A stretch of DNA of 64,000 nucleotides. Source: Ichthyophis bannanicus (taxonomy: Eukaryota; Chordata; Amphibia; Gymnophiona; Ichthyophiidae). Below are positions 23,020-32,999 of the stretch, piece after piece; positions within the stretch are counted from its first letter, which is position 1; every line of letters starts with the position of its first letter. Position numbers and translations under genes: made by a program. Where the stretch lies: contig CM066033.1 of NCBI GenBank assembly GCA_033557465.1, forward strand, positions 908,636,808 through 908,700,807. The letters run 5' to 3'. The notes under the pieces were generated by a model. The model was not told where the DNA came from, did not search any database, and worked only from the letters and a program-made list of their open reading frames with translations.

Positions 23020-24290
23020 ATCAGCCCATTTCCAGTCCTAGCCCCCCATCAGCCCATTTCCAGTCCTAGCAACCCCCCAACCCAATACCAGTCCTAGCCC
23101 CCCCCATCAACCCACTTCCAGTCCTAACCCCCCCATCAGCCCACTTCCAGTCCTAACCCCCCCATCAGCCCATTTCCAGTCAGCCCCCCATAGCCCATTA
23201 CCAGTCCTAACCCCCCCCCCAACAGCCCACAGCCCATTACCAGTCCTAACCCCATCAGCCCACCTCCAGTCTTAATCCCCCCAGCCCATTTCCAGTCCTA
23301 GCAACCCCTCCAACCCATTACCAGTCCTAGCCCCCCATAGCCCACTCCCAGTCCTAATCCCACCAGCCCACTCCCAGTCCTAATCCCACCAGCCCATTTC
23401 CAGTCCTAATCCCCCTCACCCAATTTTCAGTTTAAGCCCTCCCATACCCCATTACCAGTCCTAACCTCCCCATCAACTCACTTTCAGTCCTGATCCCATC
23501 AGCCCATATACAGACTTAGCGCCCCCATAGCCCATCACCACTCCTAACCCCCCAGCCCCCCCATAGCCCATCACCACTCCTAACCCCCCCCAGGCCCCCC
23601 CATAGCCCATCACCACTCCTAACCCCCCCCCCAGGCCCCCATAGCCCATCACCACTCCTACCCCCCCAGTCCCCCATAGCCCATCACCACTCTTAACCCC
23701 CCCCCCCCCCCATACCCCAACACCACTCCACACCCCCCCAGCCCCCCCCTAGCCCATCACCACTCTTAAACCCCCCCAGCCCCCCCATAGCCCATCACCA
23801 CTCCTAACCCCCCCAGGCCCCCATAGCCCATCACCACTCCTACCCCCCCAGTCCTCCCATAGCCCATCACCACTCTTAAACCCCCCCAGCCCCCATAGCC
23901 CATCACCACTCCTAACCCCCCCAGCCCCCCCATAGCCCATCACCACTCTTAAACCCCCCCAGCCCCCCATAGCCCATCACCACTCCTAACCCCCCCAGCC
24001 CCCCCATAGCCCATCACAACTCTTAACCCCCCCAGCCCATCACCACTCTTAACCCCCCCAGCCCCCCCATAGCCCATCACCACTCTTAACCCCCCCCCCC
24101 AGCCCCCCATAGCCCCCCATAGCCCATCACCACTCTTAACCCCCCCCCAGCCCATCACCACTCTTAACCCTCCCCCAGCCCCCCCATAGCCCATCACCAC
24201 TCCTAACCCCCCCCAGCCCCCCATAGCCCATCACCACTCCTAAACCCCCCCCCCAGCCCCCCATAGCCCATCACCACTCCTAACGCCCAG
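23020..24290. repeat. C-rich minisatellite, homogenised toward the 3' side
   Basis: The first half has units like AGCCCATTTCCAGTCCTAACC. From about 23510 the array becomes regular with a period of roughly 36-38 bp built on CATAGCCCATCACCACTCCT plus AACCCCCCCAGCCCCC. On the G-rich strand each unit carries several G runs and a GGGTTAG-type junction. The Gly-rich frames seen on the minus strand are translations of this repeat. Confidence 0.9.
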
Positions 24291-24313
24291 CCCAGCCCAG
24301 GGAAATTTTTTTA

Positions 24314-24742
24314 AAAAAAGAAGTTGTCTTCTCCAGCAGCCGGGGCCGCCGCGGCAGAATCGAGTGTGCCGCGGGGCCCCCCCTGCCCAGCAGAGCCTGC
24401 CCTCCCGAGCCTGCCCTCCCCTTTATCACCTGTCTTCGCAGCTCTAATCAAACGCGCCGGCTTTCAGAGCGCGAAAGGGCTAGTTTCCCTTTCGCGGCTC
24501 TGTTAAGCCCGCGGGGGCTGATGGGAACTTCCCATCAGCCCCCGCGGGCTTAATAGAGCAGCGAGGGAGAAACTCTCCCTCGCGCTCTGAAAGCCGGCGC
24601 GTTTGATTAGAGCTGCGAAGACAGGTGATAAAGGGGAGGGCAGGCTCGGGAGGGCAGGCTCTGCTGGGCAGGGGGGGCCCCGCGGCACACTCGATTCTGC
24701 CGCGGCGGCCCCGGCTGCCGGAGAAGACAACTTCTTTTTTCT
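24314..24742. repeat. Near-perfect palindrome, arms about 214 bp
   Basis: The arms 24314-24527 and 24529-24742 are reverse complements with few differences, centred on GATGGGAACTTCCCATC. It is GC-rich. An equivalent but diverged palindrome lies in hAT-like copy 2 (47107-47492), so it is part of the element, not a chance feature. Confidence 0.85.
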
Positions 24743-25452
24743 TTTTAAAAATTTTACTTTAGGATTAGAATGTTTTTTGCGCGGGGCCCCCTGAAACGCG
24801 GGGCCCTGTGCAAAAAACATTCTCGCTCAATGGACGGGCCGGCCCTGCCTGCAGCAAGTTGTTGAACTGGTCATCTTTGAAGAGCTCATGAATCTGAGGA
24901 CCTACAAAACCCCCTCTTTAATCTTTGCTTCGCTGAGTCGAGGGAACCTTTCATGCAGGTATCGGAAAGCTGGCGAAGTGCGGTGCATGGCCTTCACAAA
25001 GTTTTTCATCAAACCTAGTTTGATGTGAAGGGGTGGTAGCAGGATTTTGTGAGCCTCAACCAGAGCTGGGTGCTGGATATTCTTCTCTCCAACTGTTACA
25101 TTTTGTCTGCGATTCCATTCCTTCCGCAAGTAGTGCCAATCCCTTGCTCGGCTATCCCACTCACATATGAAACACATGTATTTTATATAGCCCTGCTGCA
25201 GTCCCATTAAAAGAGCAACAACCTTCAAGTCACCATAGAGGTGCCAGCTGTACTTGTTTTAGTTAATGGAAGTCAGTAGGTGCTTTAAGTTATTGTATGT
25301 CTCTTTCATGTGGACGGCATGTGCTACTGGAATAGATGGAAGACGGTTTCCATTGTTCAAAAGCACAGCCTTCAGACTCAGTTTCGAAGAATCTAAAAAT
25401 AGTCTCCAGTCTTGTGGGTCATGAGTGACCTTTAAGGCATTCATGAGGCTTT

Positions 25453-25749
25453 TTTTTTTTATTTATAGAATTTTCCAAAATAAACAAGAAAGTTACAAAA
25501 ACATTCTTGAAGAAACAGGTAGGCATCTCAGATAATACAAACATCATTAGAAAACAAAAAGCAAGTCTAAATACAGACAAAAGATACCTTCCACACTAGC
25601 CCACTAAACCAAATGAAGGAGATCAAGATAATATATATACAACAATACATAGTTAAATCCAAATTCTAGAAGAAATCAAAAGCAGCCGTCTAGCTATGGC
25701 AACTACTTTATGAGAGATCAAATGAGGCCCCGTGTGGGGACTCCTCACA
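25453..25749 (-). mobile_element. A-tailed retroposon with 11-bp target duplication
   Basis: CATGAGGCTTT is repeated exactly at 25442-25452 and 25750-25760. The inserted DNA begins with a T-run on the plus strand, i.e. a poly-A tail on the minus strand. This is the signature of L1-type target-primed retrotransposition. The body is about 297 bp and I do not recognise its source; a 5'-truncated LINE or a SINE are both possible. It splits the element-A protein remnant. Confidence 0.8.
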
Positions 25750-26130
25750 CATGAGGCTTTCAATAACGGAACAGAATACTTTCCTTTCCGACTGCGTAAA
25801 ATACACTGCTGACGTCAGATGGCTTCAGCAGCCGTCTGGCAGTAGTATTGCATTGCATCAGAAAATAATGCAATCAACTCTGGATGATGTGTGCATGCTG
25901 GTATTATGCAATGTGATGCAATATTACATCATTCACGGCATATTTGGGATGTTGTTGATGCCCTACTGGATAAATTTACACAATAAAACGTCAAAAATGA
26001 ACTACATGCAATATCTTCAGAACGAGAGCCAATATAATTCTTTTAATGTTATATTTGTGTTCAGCTCACCAAGATACTACAGATTAAGGCCTTTTAAAGT
26101 CAGGAACGATTTCAATGTTGACCAGTGTAT

Positions 26131-26602
26131 TCATTCTGGCCAACAGGGGCCCATTCCTTATCTGTCTGCTTCTGTTTCTCATCTAACAGTCTCTTTCCTA
26201 TCAATTTTGTAATTCCTTTACCTTTCTCCCCTTTCTGTTTTAATTATTATAAATCATCTTGCTACTGTCCAGTAGGAGGTGATCAAGAAAGCACTGAATA
26301 AGTTATAAACATAAACTTATCTAAAAATGGGTCATTTTCAGATAGTCCTTTGACCTGGGTAAAGTGGTATGTCCCTAGCTAAATGATTCTGAAAATGTCC
26401 CCCACATGAGTAAGTGAATAGCTTTAAATGTTTTAATAAATTGGTACACTGTGTTCATCAATTCGCCATTCTATTTTTTGGTGTCACCTTTATTGAATTT
26501 GTTTTGTTGTTGGTCACTTGCCTTTTCATATCATCTCTTCTATGACATCATCTTTACTCATTTGTTTCATTGTCTCATTGTTCTGCTGTTTTCTGTGTTC
26601 AA
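26131..26602. other. Spacer between elements A and B, nothing recognised
   Basis: AT-rich sequence separating two related transposons by about 470 bp; no ORF or repeat identified. Confidence 0.4.
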
Positions 26603-26605
26603 TTA

Positions 26606-29423
26606 CACAGGTACACTAAAAAAATTTTTTTTTAAACTGCCTCTAATGTTTCGATTGATTTTTACGTTTTTTGGTGCGCTGAATCCAAATCTGGTAACCA
26701 ATTTGCTCCATCACGTACAGATTTTTTGCTACATTGGGTTAGCAGCTTGAGGTGAACGTTTCAGATTGAGTGTGATCGAGATAAAAGTTTCTTGGATGAA
26801 TTCTTTATACTAATTGTTTAGTAGTTATTCAAATAAGAATAAAGAAAATTGTAACAAGGCAGCACATAAGAATAGAGTAATGTCAACAAAACACACTGTG
26901 ATGGTAGCAAAATTGTCTGCACTTAAAACAGCCACATACATGTGCACAAACATTGAGCATATAAGAGCGAGGTTAGACACAAAGCAAAGCAAAGAAATGT
27001 GCAAAAAATGTTGTACAGGTATGTATGTAAGAATAGAAAACGCAAACCGCACCATTGCAATACATGAAGACAAACACCCGATGGTGTGAAAATAAAATTC
27101 TAATAAATGAGATCCGACACTGTGGTAATAACTAGCAAATTTTTATTTCAAAGTTTAGTAAAAACACGATATTTGTCAACACAGTTTAGATTTTAAAGTC
27201 ATTCTTGGGTCAATCAATCTCCTGGTGGGCCCGTTTCTTCTTCCCCCGAATGCTTCTCTTGGTGCGCTGCTTGGCGTATTTTTCATCTGGGGTTTCCCGC
27301 AGCAGCAACCAGCAGAAATCAGCCATCATAGTGGTGTTCCATCTTCCTTGGTACCTTCTCTCTGCGTCCTTGATGTCCTGGTGAAACCTTTCACCTTGTT
27401 CTTCACTGTACGCCCCCAAGTTTTCGGGAAAGTAGGTCACATGGGAGTGCAAGAAATGGACTTTCAGGCTCATGTTACAGCCTTGTTCTTTGAAGGCATT
27501 GAGCATCCTGGCAACAATATCCTTATAGTTCTCATCCCGCCTGTTCCCCAAGAATTTGAGAACAACATCCTTGAAGGAATCCCAGGCTTCTTTTTCCTTC
27601 TCAGACATCGTTTCAGCGAATGCTCCATCTGAAATGAGTTTCCTTATATCAGGGCCAACAAACACTCCTTCCTTTAGCTTTGCTTCAGAAAGTCGGGGGA
27701 ACTTTGAGCAAAGGTACCGAAAGCACTCACCATCTTTTGGAAGGGACTTGATGAATTGCTTAATGAGACCCAACTTAATGTGGAGAGGTGGTAATAGAAT
27801 TTTATCACGAGGTACCAAGCTCTCATGAAGAACATTTTTCTCACCGGGTCTCAAATACTCCCGAATTGGCCAGTCTTTTTTCCCCCAGTGTAGGTTGCGG
27901 GCCCGGCTATCCCACAAGCAAAGGAAGCAGGGATAATTGGTGAAACCGGATTGCTGCCCTAATAGCATGGATAGAATTTTAAAGACTCCACAAATCATCC
28001 ACTCATGCTCATCATAACGAATCTTCTGAAGAATCAGGGCCAAATTCTCGTATTTTTCTTGGAGAATAACAGAGTGAGCAATAGGAACTGAAGCGAATGT
28101 GTTGCCATTATGAAGAACACCTTTTATGCTGTCTTTTGACGAATCAATGAACAGCCGCCATTCAGCAGGATCATACTTGAGTTTAAACTTTTCCATCACT
28201 CCGTATATATCGTTGCAAAATACCAAATCTTCCTCTTTGCTGAAATACTTCAAAAATTGTGTCTCGCGGTTGCGGTACCAATAAAAAGTTGTTCCTGGTG
28301 ACAATAGATTTTTCTGTTTAAGCCGAGAACCTAGCAGTTGGGCAGCATCTTTTGGGAGTCCTAAATCCCGGACTAAATCATTCAATTCAGCTTGAGAGAA
28401 AAGTTCAGGTTTCGGATCTGGTTCAGTTTCAAACTCGGAAGTACTGGACTCATCGGGAAAAGCCATCTGATGAGTCTCATCATGATCAGAACCGTCCACA
28501 CAAATATGATCCAAAGATTTTGGTGGTTCAGGCACAGGTACTTCGTTGCTATGAGGCATAGGCCTAATTGCTGAGGGAAGGTTGGGGTAACTTATTACGT
28601 TCTTATTTTTTAAGTTGTATCCCTTCACAATGCAAGAGCAAAAATAGCAGTCACTGCTGTGGTCTCTTTGTTCACGCCACATCATAGGTATTCCGAAACG
28701 AAATGCTTGCTTTTTACCTTTCATCCATAAGCGTAGATCTTCCTCACATGTCTTGCACACTTTGTGAGGAGCCCACGGTTTGTCTTGATCGTCTAACTTC
28801 AAACCGAAATAGGCGAAATATACTTTAATAAATGCAGAAATGTTCCTCTGCCGCTATTCCCCACAAATAAAACAAAAACTGTCCGGAGAGTTGACGCAAC
28901 CTCTGGCTCTGTGAGCCATCACAAATACACAGCACTGCAAACTACAACTGTAGTGAACCACTTCGGAATAAAGCTGGATTACGACTGAGCAAACAAAAGG
29001 TAATAATGAACTTGCAAGAAACTGAAATTTGACAGGAACGTTCATGTCGCAACCACCGTGTTTGAGCGAGCGAACGAGGCGAGGCGAACAGGAAAGAACA
29101 TGCGCCAGTGCGAGTACTGGATTTAGCCCCCCGCCTCCCAATTGTCCTGTTAATGTATAAAATGAATACAAAACACTCTAAAATATCATGAGGGAGTGTT
29201 TCTAGTTAGTTAACCATTACAACCTCTATTTTGGGCCAAGAAAATAAACTGCAGTCGGCTAAAAAGAAATTATGTGAACATTCCTTATATGGGTAAGAAA
29301 TCTAATTTTGCAAGAAAACGTGACGTGATGGAACATTTTGGCTATTTTTCCTGGATTCAGCACCCCAAAATCTATAGGAATCAGTTGCAAAACTGGAGGC
29401 AGTGTTTTGGTAGTGTACCTGTG
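26606..29423 (-). mobile_element. DNA transposon B: CAC...GTG ends, 3-bp duplication, nearly intact unknown protein
   Basis: The termini share CACAGGTACACTA in inverted orientation (26606 and 29423), flanked by TTA duplications (26603-26605 and 29424-29426). Similarity continues inward for about 120 bp (an ACTGCCTC block, GCTGAATCCA, and TCCATCACGT at both ends). GCTGAA begins 72 nt from the left end (26678) and 62 nt from the right end (29361), the same offsets as in element A. Total length is 2818 bp. The only substantial gene is the minus-strand protein at 27210-28919. An element of this structure with one gene is expected to encode its transposase there. Confidence 0.75.
27210..28919 (-). 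pseudogene. Putative transposase of element B, one amber codon from intact
   Basis: The frame runs from an ATG at 28919 to the stop at 27210 with a single TAG at 28854-28856, giving about 569 codons; downstream of the stop, 530 codons are open from 28802. The N-terminus has cysteine pairs (CFIC before the TAG; CKTC and CYFC at residues 16-19 and 52-55 of the 530), probably a zinc-binding domain. A Glu/Asp-rich linker follows. Conserved blocks are WRLFIDSSK (215-223), CFLCLWDSRAR (292-302), LPPLHIKLG (337-345) and GERFHQDI (470-477), then a basic tail (KRSIRGKKKR). WRLFIDSSKDSIKGVLHNGN resembles the first strands of an RNase H fold, so D220, D298 and E471 are candidate catalytic residues (inference). 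From memory, similar multi-copy proteins in arthropods and other animals are annotated only as uncharacterised. Alternative: a domesticated or captured gene. Confidence 0.7.
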
Positions 29424-29426
29424 TTA

Positions 29427-30059
29427 TCTTTTGTCTTTTTCACCTTGATTCTTATTTACTAATCTTGGTGACAATTTTCCAAACTACATAAGCAGCAATG
29501 TATTCAGACATAAGCTGTCTGAAAATTATTCTCCCTCAATGCACACAATGTTCCACAATGCAATCTTTTATTAATATTTAGGGGAGGCAAAAATAGGAAG
29601 AAAGTCATTTAAATTGTATATCATATTCACATTAGGTTATTAAGGGCCAATTATTAGTCAAATACCAAGCACAGACTTCAAGGAAATGCAATTAATCAGA
29701 AAATGACTGAAAAAGTCAGCAGAGATGGTTTTTGGCACATAACAGACAGAGTTATCAAAACACTAACAGGAAAAATTATTTAGATAAATTATATGAAAGG
29801 ACATGATCTCAAGTGAAAGAGTGCATAAAATGATGGGAGGCGGAAGAACCTTGGTAGAAGATCTCATCAAAAAGAAAATGAGATTTGATGAGAGACTGCT
29901 GGAAAATTAGGTAATGAAAAATTGGGGGATATGCTAAAAAACAGAAAGAATAGCATAGAACTTTCTAGGACATTTGCAAATATGGGCAAAACAAAACCAA
30001 GCAGAGAAGCAATTGGTGCACTAAAGTTGCCAACCCTCATATCAAAGATAGCCTTAGAA
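29427..30059. other. No recognised feature
   Basis: AT-rich sequence right of element B; no family recognised. Confidence 0.4.
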
Positions 30060-30253
30060 TAGTGGTTCTCAATCCAGTCCTCTGGGATCCCTAGTCCAGT
30101 TTGGTTTTCAGGGTATACACAAAGAATATGCATGAGATAGATCTGCATACATTGGAAGCAGTGCATGCAGATCTATCTCATGCATATTCATTGTGAATAA
30201 TCTGAAAATCTGACTGGCCTGGGAGTCCCAGAGGTCTGGGTTGAGAACCACTG
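30060..30253. mobile_element. hAT-type foldback (MITE), about 194 bp
   Basis: TAGTGGTTCTCAATCC and GGTTGAGAACCACTG form inverted ends of the Charlie/hAT type. The interior is another inverted repeat (TATGCATGAGATAGATCTGC versus GCAGATCTATCTCATGCATA). The flanking 8-mers CCTTAGAA and CACTAGAT match only partly, so the target duplication is decayed. Confidence 0.75.
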
Positions 30254-30640
30254 CACTAGATAATGATTCCCCCTACAGCTTTTCACTTCAGTGTCTATGA
30301 TGGTATTCACACAACAATGCAAGGTACAGCTAAAATAATTATATTCTTGCCTGATAACAGTGGGAGTTAAATAAAAGCAATAAATGTTTGGAAGGAATGA
30401 CTCTCTTTGGGCTGGTCCATGGGTGATGTAGAGACTCTCAGTCGAGTGTCTATGGAGGCTTCTCTTGTGCTCTCCAAATCTCTCTTTTTTGGTGTCATGT
30501 TGAACATCTTACTATCACAAATATCTCCTGAATAGCACTTTTTGTAAAAGTGGCTTTTTGTCAAAAACTGAATATCCTTAGATATTCATATTCCAGAGCC
30601 TAAGATTCCTAGTGGGTGAATCAAGCCTAAAGTGGTGTTG
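30254..30640. other. No recognised feature
   Basis: No convincing ORF or repeat; one short minus-strand frame (30564-30367) without a known domain. Confidence 0.35.
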
Positions 30641-32160
30641 TGTGTTGTTAAGTGCCATCGAGTCATTGTCGACTCATGGCAACCCTTTGGATAGTTGTCT
30701 TAAACTGTGTTTGGTCTTCAGTCAGGCAGCTCATTGTTGGCAGACTGGCACCCATAGCTGCTGTTATTTTATCGATCCTTTTCATTGCTGGCCTTCCTCT
30801 GTTGCGTTGACCTTCTACTTTGCCAAGTATGACATCTTTCTCTAAGGATCTATCTCTTCGCATGATGTATCCAAAGTATGAAAATCGAAGTCTTGTCATA
30901 TGAGCTTCTAAAGAAAGCTTAGATTTGATCTCCTCTAATACTGACTGGTTTCTTCTTTGGGCAGTCCATCGTATACATAGTATTCATTGCCAGCACCATA
31001 ATTCAAAGGCATCGATTTTCTTACTGTCTATCTCTTTCACTGTCCAACTTCCACATCCATATGACAGTATTGAAAATAACATGGCCTGAACAAGTCGAAT
31101 CTTTGTATGCAGAGAGATATCTCTGTTCTTAAGAATCTTATCTAGGTCCTTCATAGCCATTCTGCCAAGAGCAATGCATTGTCTGATTTCTTGACCTCTT
31201 GTTATTTCTTTATTGATAGTTGATCCAAGTAGGTTAAAGTTGTCCACTATTTCAATTTCTTCTCCATCAACAATGAACTTACTGATTTTGCCAGTTGCAG
31301 AATATTTCTCTTCTTTACATTAAGCTGTAGGCCCATTTTACGACTATGTTCCTTGATCTTGAGAAGCAAAAGTTTCAGATCATCTTCACTTTCAGCCAGT
31401 AATGTGGCATCATCAGCATAGCGAAGGTTGTTGATGAGTCTCCCACCAATCTTCACACCTCTGTCTTCTTCATACTGTCCTGCTTCTCTAATGATTTGTT
31501 CTGCATATAAATTAAGGGGGGGGGGAAGACTATGTAGCCTTGTTGTATGCCTTTGCTGATTTCAAACCATTCTGTTTCTCCTTGTTCCATTTGAACTGTT
31601 GCTTCTTGATCAATATAAAGGTTATGCAAGAGAACTTTCAGGTTTTCTGTTATACCCATGCTTCTTAATGTGGCCCAGAGTTTCTCATGGTTTACACAGT
31701 CAAAAACCTTGCTGTAGTCAATAAAACACATATAGATATCCTTTTGGTATTCTTTAGTCTTTTCAAGGATCATCTCACATCCGCAATGATGTCTTTCGTT
31801 CCTCGCCCTTTCCCGAACCCTGCTTGAACTTCAGGCAGTTCTCGTTCCAGGTATGGTTGTAGTCTCTGCTGAATAATATTCAGTAGAATCTTTCTGGCTT
31901 GTGGGATCAGAGCAATTGTGCGATAAATTCCACAGCCAGTTAGATCACCTTGCTTTAGTATTGGTGTAAACACAGATCTTTTCCAATCAGTTGGCCATGA
32001 TGTTGTCTTCCAAATTTCCTGGCAGAGCCTTGTAAGTATGGTAACAGCTGCATCAGATTGCTGTAATACTTCTATGGGAATACCATCAATGCCTGGTACT
32101 TTGTTCTTTGATAAGGCTTTCAATGCTGCTTCAACTTCATCACCAATGGTTCCGCATCAA
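30640..32160 (-). mobile_element. RTE-clade LINE, 5'-truncated, frameshifted RT
   Basis: Minus-strand pieces in order: NKVPGIDGIPIEVLQ, then WKRSVFTPILKQGD and AGFGKGRGTKD (32123-31770); MCFIDYSKVFDCVNHEKLW and FEISKGIQQG (31773-31453); NLRYADDATLLAESEDDLK with the RT catalytic YADD (31456-31247); IRLVQAMLFSILSYGCGSWT and DAFELWCWQ (31247-30984); then YFGYIMRRDRSLEKDVILGK (30899-30663). The 3' tail near 30640-30680 reads GCCATGAGTCGACAATGACT on the minus strand. This is the BovB/RTE ORF2 order. Four frameshifts inactivate it, and a G10 tract at 31516 marks one. Confidence 0.85.
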
Positions 32161-32995
32161 AAGTTGTTAGCAAGTGTTAGCAAGGATAAAACTGAAGAAT
32201 CAACAGCATCTATACCAACGTTAATAACAGTAATCAGAAAAAATCCTATGGAATTTTCTTTCATGAGACTAAAGAAAGAGGAAAAAGCTTGGATCCTGCT
32301 ACTTCATGCTTTTCATCAGGAGGTCCAATCCAGATACCTAAAAAATGAATGTTTAAGTCAATCATTTTTATAAACAAATATAACTGAAGACCAAGACTGT
32401 GTATAACCTTAAAAATATGTAAATTGAATATTATATATGAAAGCTAAAATCAAAATGGACAACCAAAGCAACATAAATTCTAAACACAAAAAACCCTAAG
32501 AAACTAAAATAAACATAGATAATAGCAAAACATTCCAGAGCACTTTATCCACTTTTTTCTTTATTTTGCATCAGGTTTTACTTGCCAAGTTGTTGGGCAA
32601 ATTATCATTGTTCTGGAACATGGCAGCCAGGCTGGTGCCCAAAAATACTGCTTAGAAAAGAGGTAACTCCATTAATTCATTTTTTAAAATTGGTTACTGA
32701 TTTCAGTGAGAATGAATTTTAAGATCCTTGACATTTCAGAATTTGGCACAGAATCTTAAGTGGTATGAGCTGGGACAGGAGCTCCGGTGGACACAGGAGG
32801 TATTACTCACACTGGGGCTTATTTTATTAATTTCTTCCAACTTGAAAACTCTGTTTTACATATCTAGAAGGGCTTTCTTGGGGTTACATGCAGAAAAGCA
32901 AGCCTCGTGTAGTTTTGTTCTGGGGTGGAGCATGGGTAGAGTCATGGACTATGCATGTATTGTATAAACTGTGTATACATGTTGTAAAAGGGGGT
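32161..32995. other. No recognised feature
   Basis: AT-rich; the plus-strand frames have no recognisable domain. Confidence 0.4.
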
Positions 32996-32999
32996 GCTT

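Larger units (their letters stand above)
21963..24847 (+). mobile_element. Non-autonomous hAT-like element with minisatellite and giant palindrome (copy 1)
   Basis: Begins CAGGGGCGGCCCAAGG and ends GGGCCGGCCCTG (inverted 12-mers with one mismatch), flanked by the perfect 8-bp duplication CCTGCAGC (21955-21962 and 24848-24855). Eight-bp duplications and CAGGG ends indicate the hAT superfamily. The layout is a 5' unique segment (to about 22990), a C-rich minisatellite (23020-24290), a palindrome of about 430 bp (24314-24742) and a short subterminal hairpin (GCGCGGGGCCCCCTGAAACG, near 24780). No transposase is encoded, so it must be moved in trans. It inserted into element A. Confidence 0.85.
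21599..25860 (-). pseudogene. Remnant of the element-A protein, split by two insertions
   Basis: Three minus-strand blocks align in order with residues of the intact element-B protein. About 25800-25259 contains WRLFLDSSKLSLKAVLLNNG. 25228-24902 contains CFICEWDSRARDW and ILLPPLHIKLGLM. 21960-21599 contains EQGERFDQDI, then RYQGKW and a KRQVKKSKK tail. The hAT-like element interrupts it after the FPRLSEAKIKEGV block, and the retroposon interrupts it just before WRLF. Roughly the first 190 residues of the element-B protein have no counterpart here, so the gene had lost its zinc-binding N-terminus or decayed beyond recognition. Confidence 0.8.
21381..26127 (-). mobile_element. DNA transposon A: CAC...GTG ends, 3-bp duplication, unknown transposase family
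   Basis: Both ends carry CACTGGTCAACA in inverted orientation (21381 and 26127), flanked by the 3-bp duplication TAT (21378-21380 and 26128-26130). GCTGAACAC(A/G)AATAT lies exactly 72 nt in from the left terminus (21453) and 62 nt in from the right (26065). Element B has the same spacing. The interior is a minus-strand remnant of the protein also encoded by element B. Two later insertions inflate it: a hAT-like element (21963-24847) and an A-tailed retroposon (25453-25749). Without them and their duplications it would be about 1.5 kb. Ends beginning CAC plus 3-bp duplications recall the CACTA/Mirage/Chapaev group, but that is inference. Confidence 0.75.

Noticed and set aside
23473..24224. 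Glycine-rich minus-strand ORFs (VMGYGGAGG repeats)
   Set aside because: They are direct translations of the C-rich minisatellite; frame openness follows from the repeat, not from coding selection.
22990..24290. CRISPR-like regular repeats
   Set aside because: Units abut without unique spacers and vary in length; this is a minisatellite in a eukaryotic transposon.
24324..24820. Two nearly identical proteins predicted on opposite strands (SSPAAGAAAAESSVPRG...)
   Set aside because: They are the two arms of the palindrome read on both strands; not separate genes.
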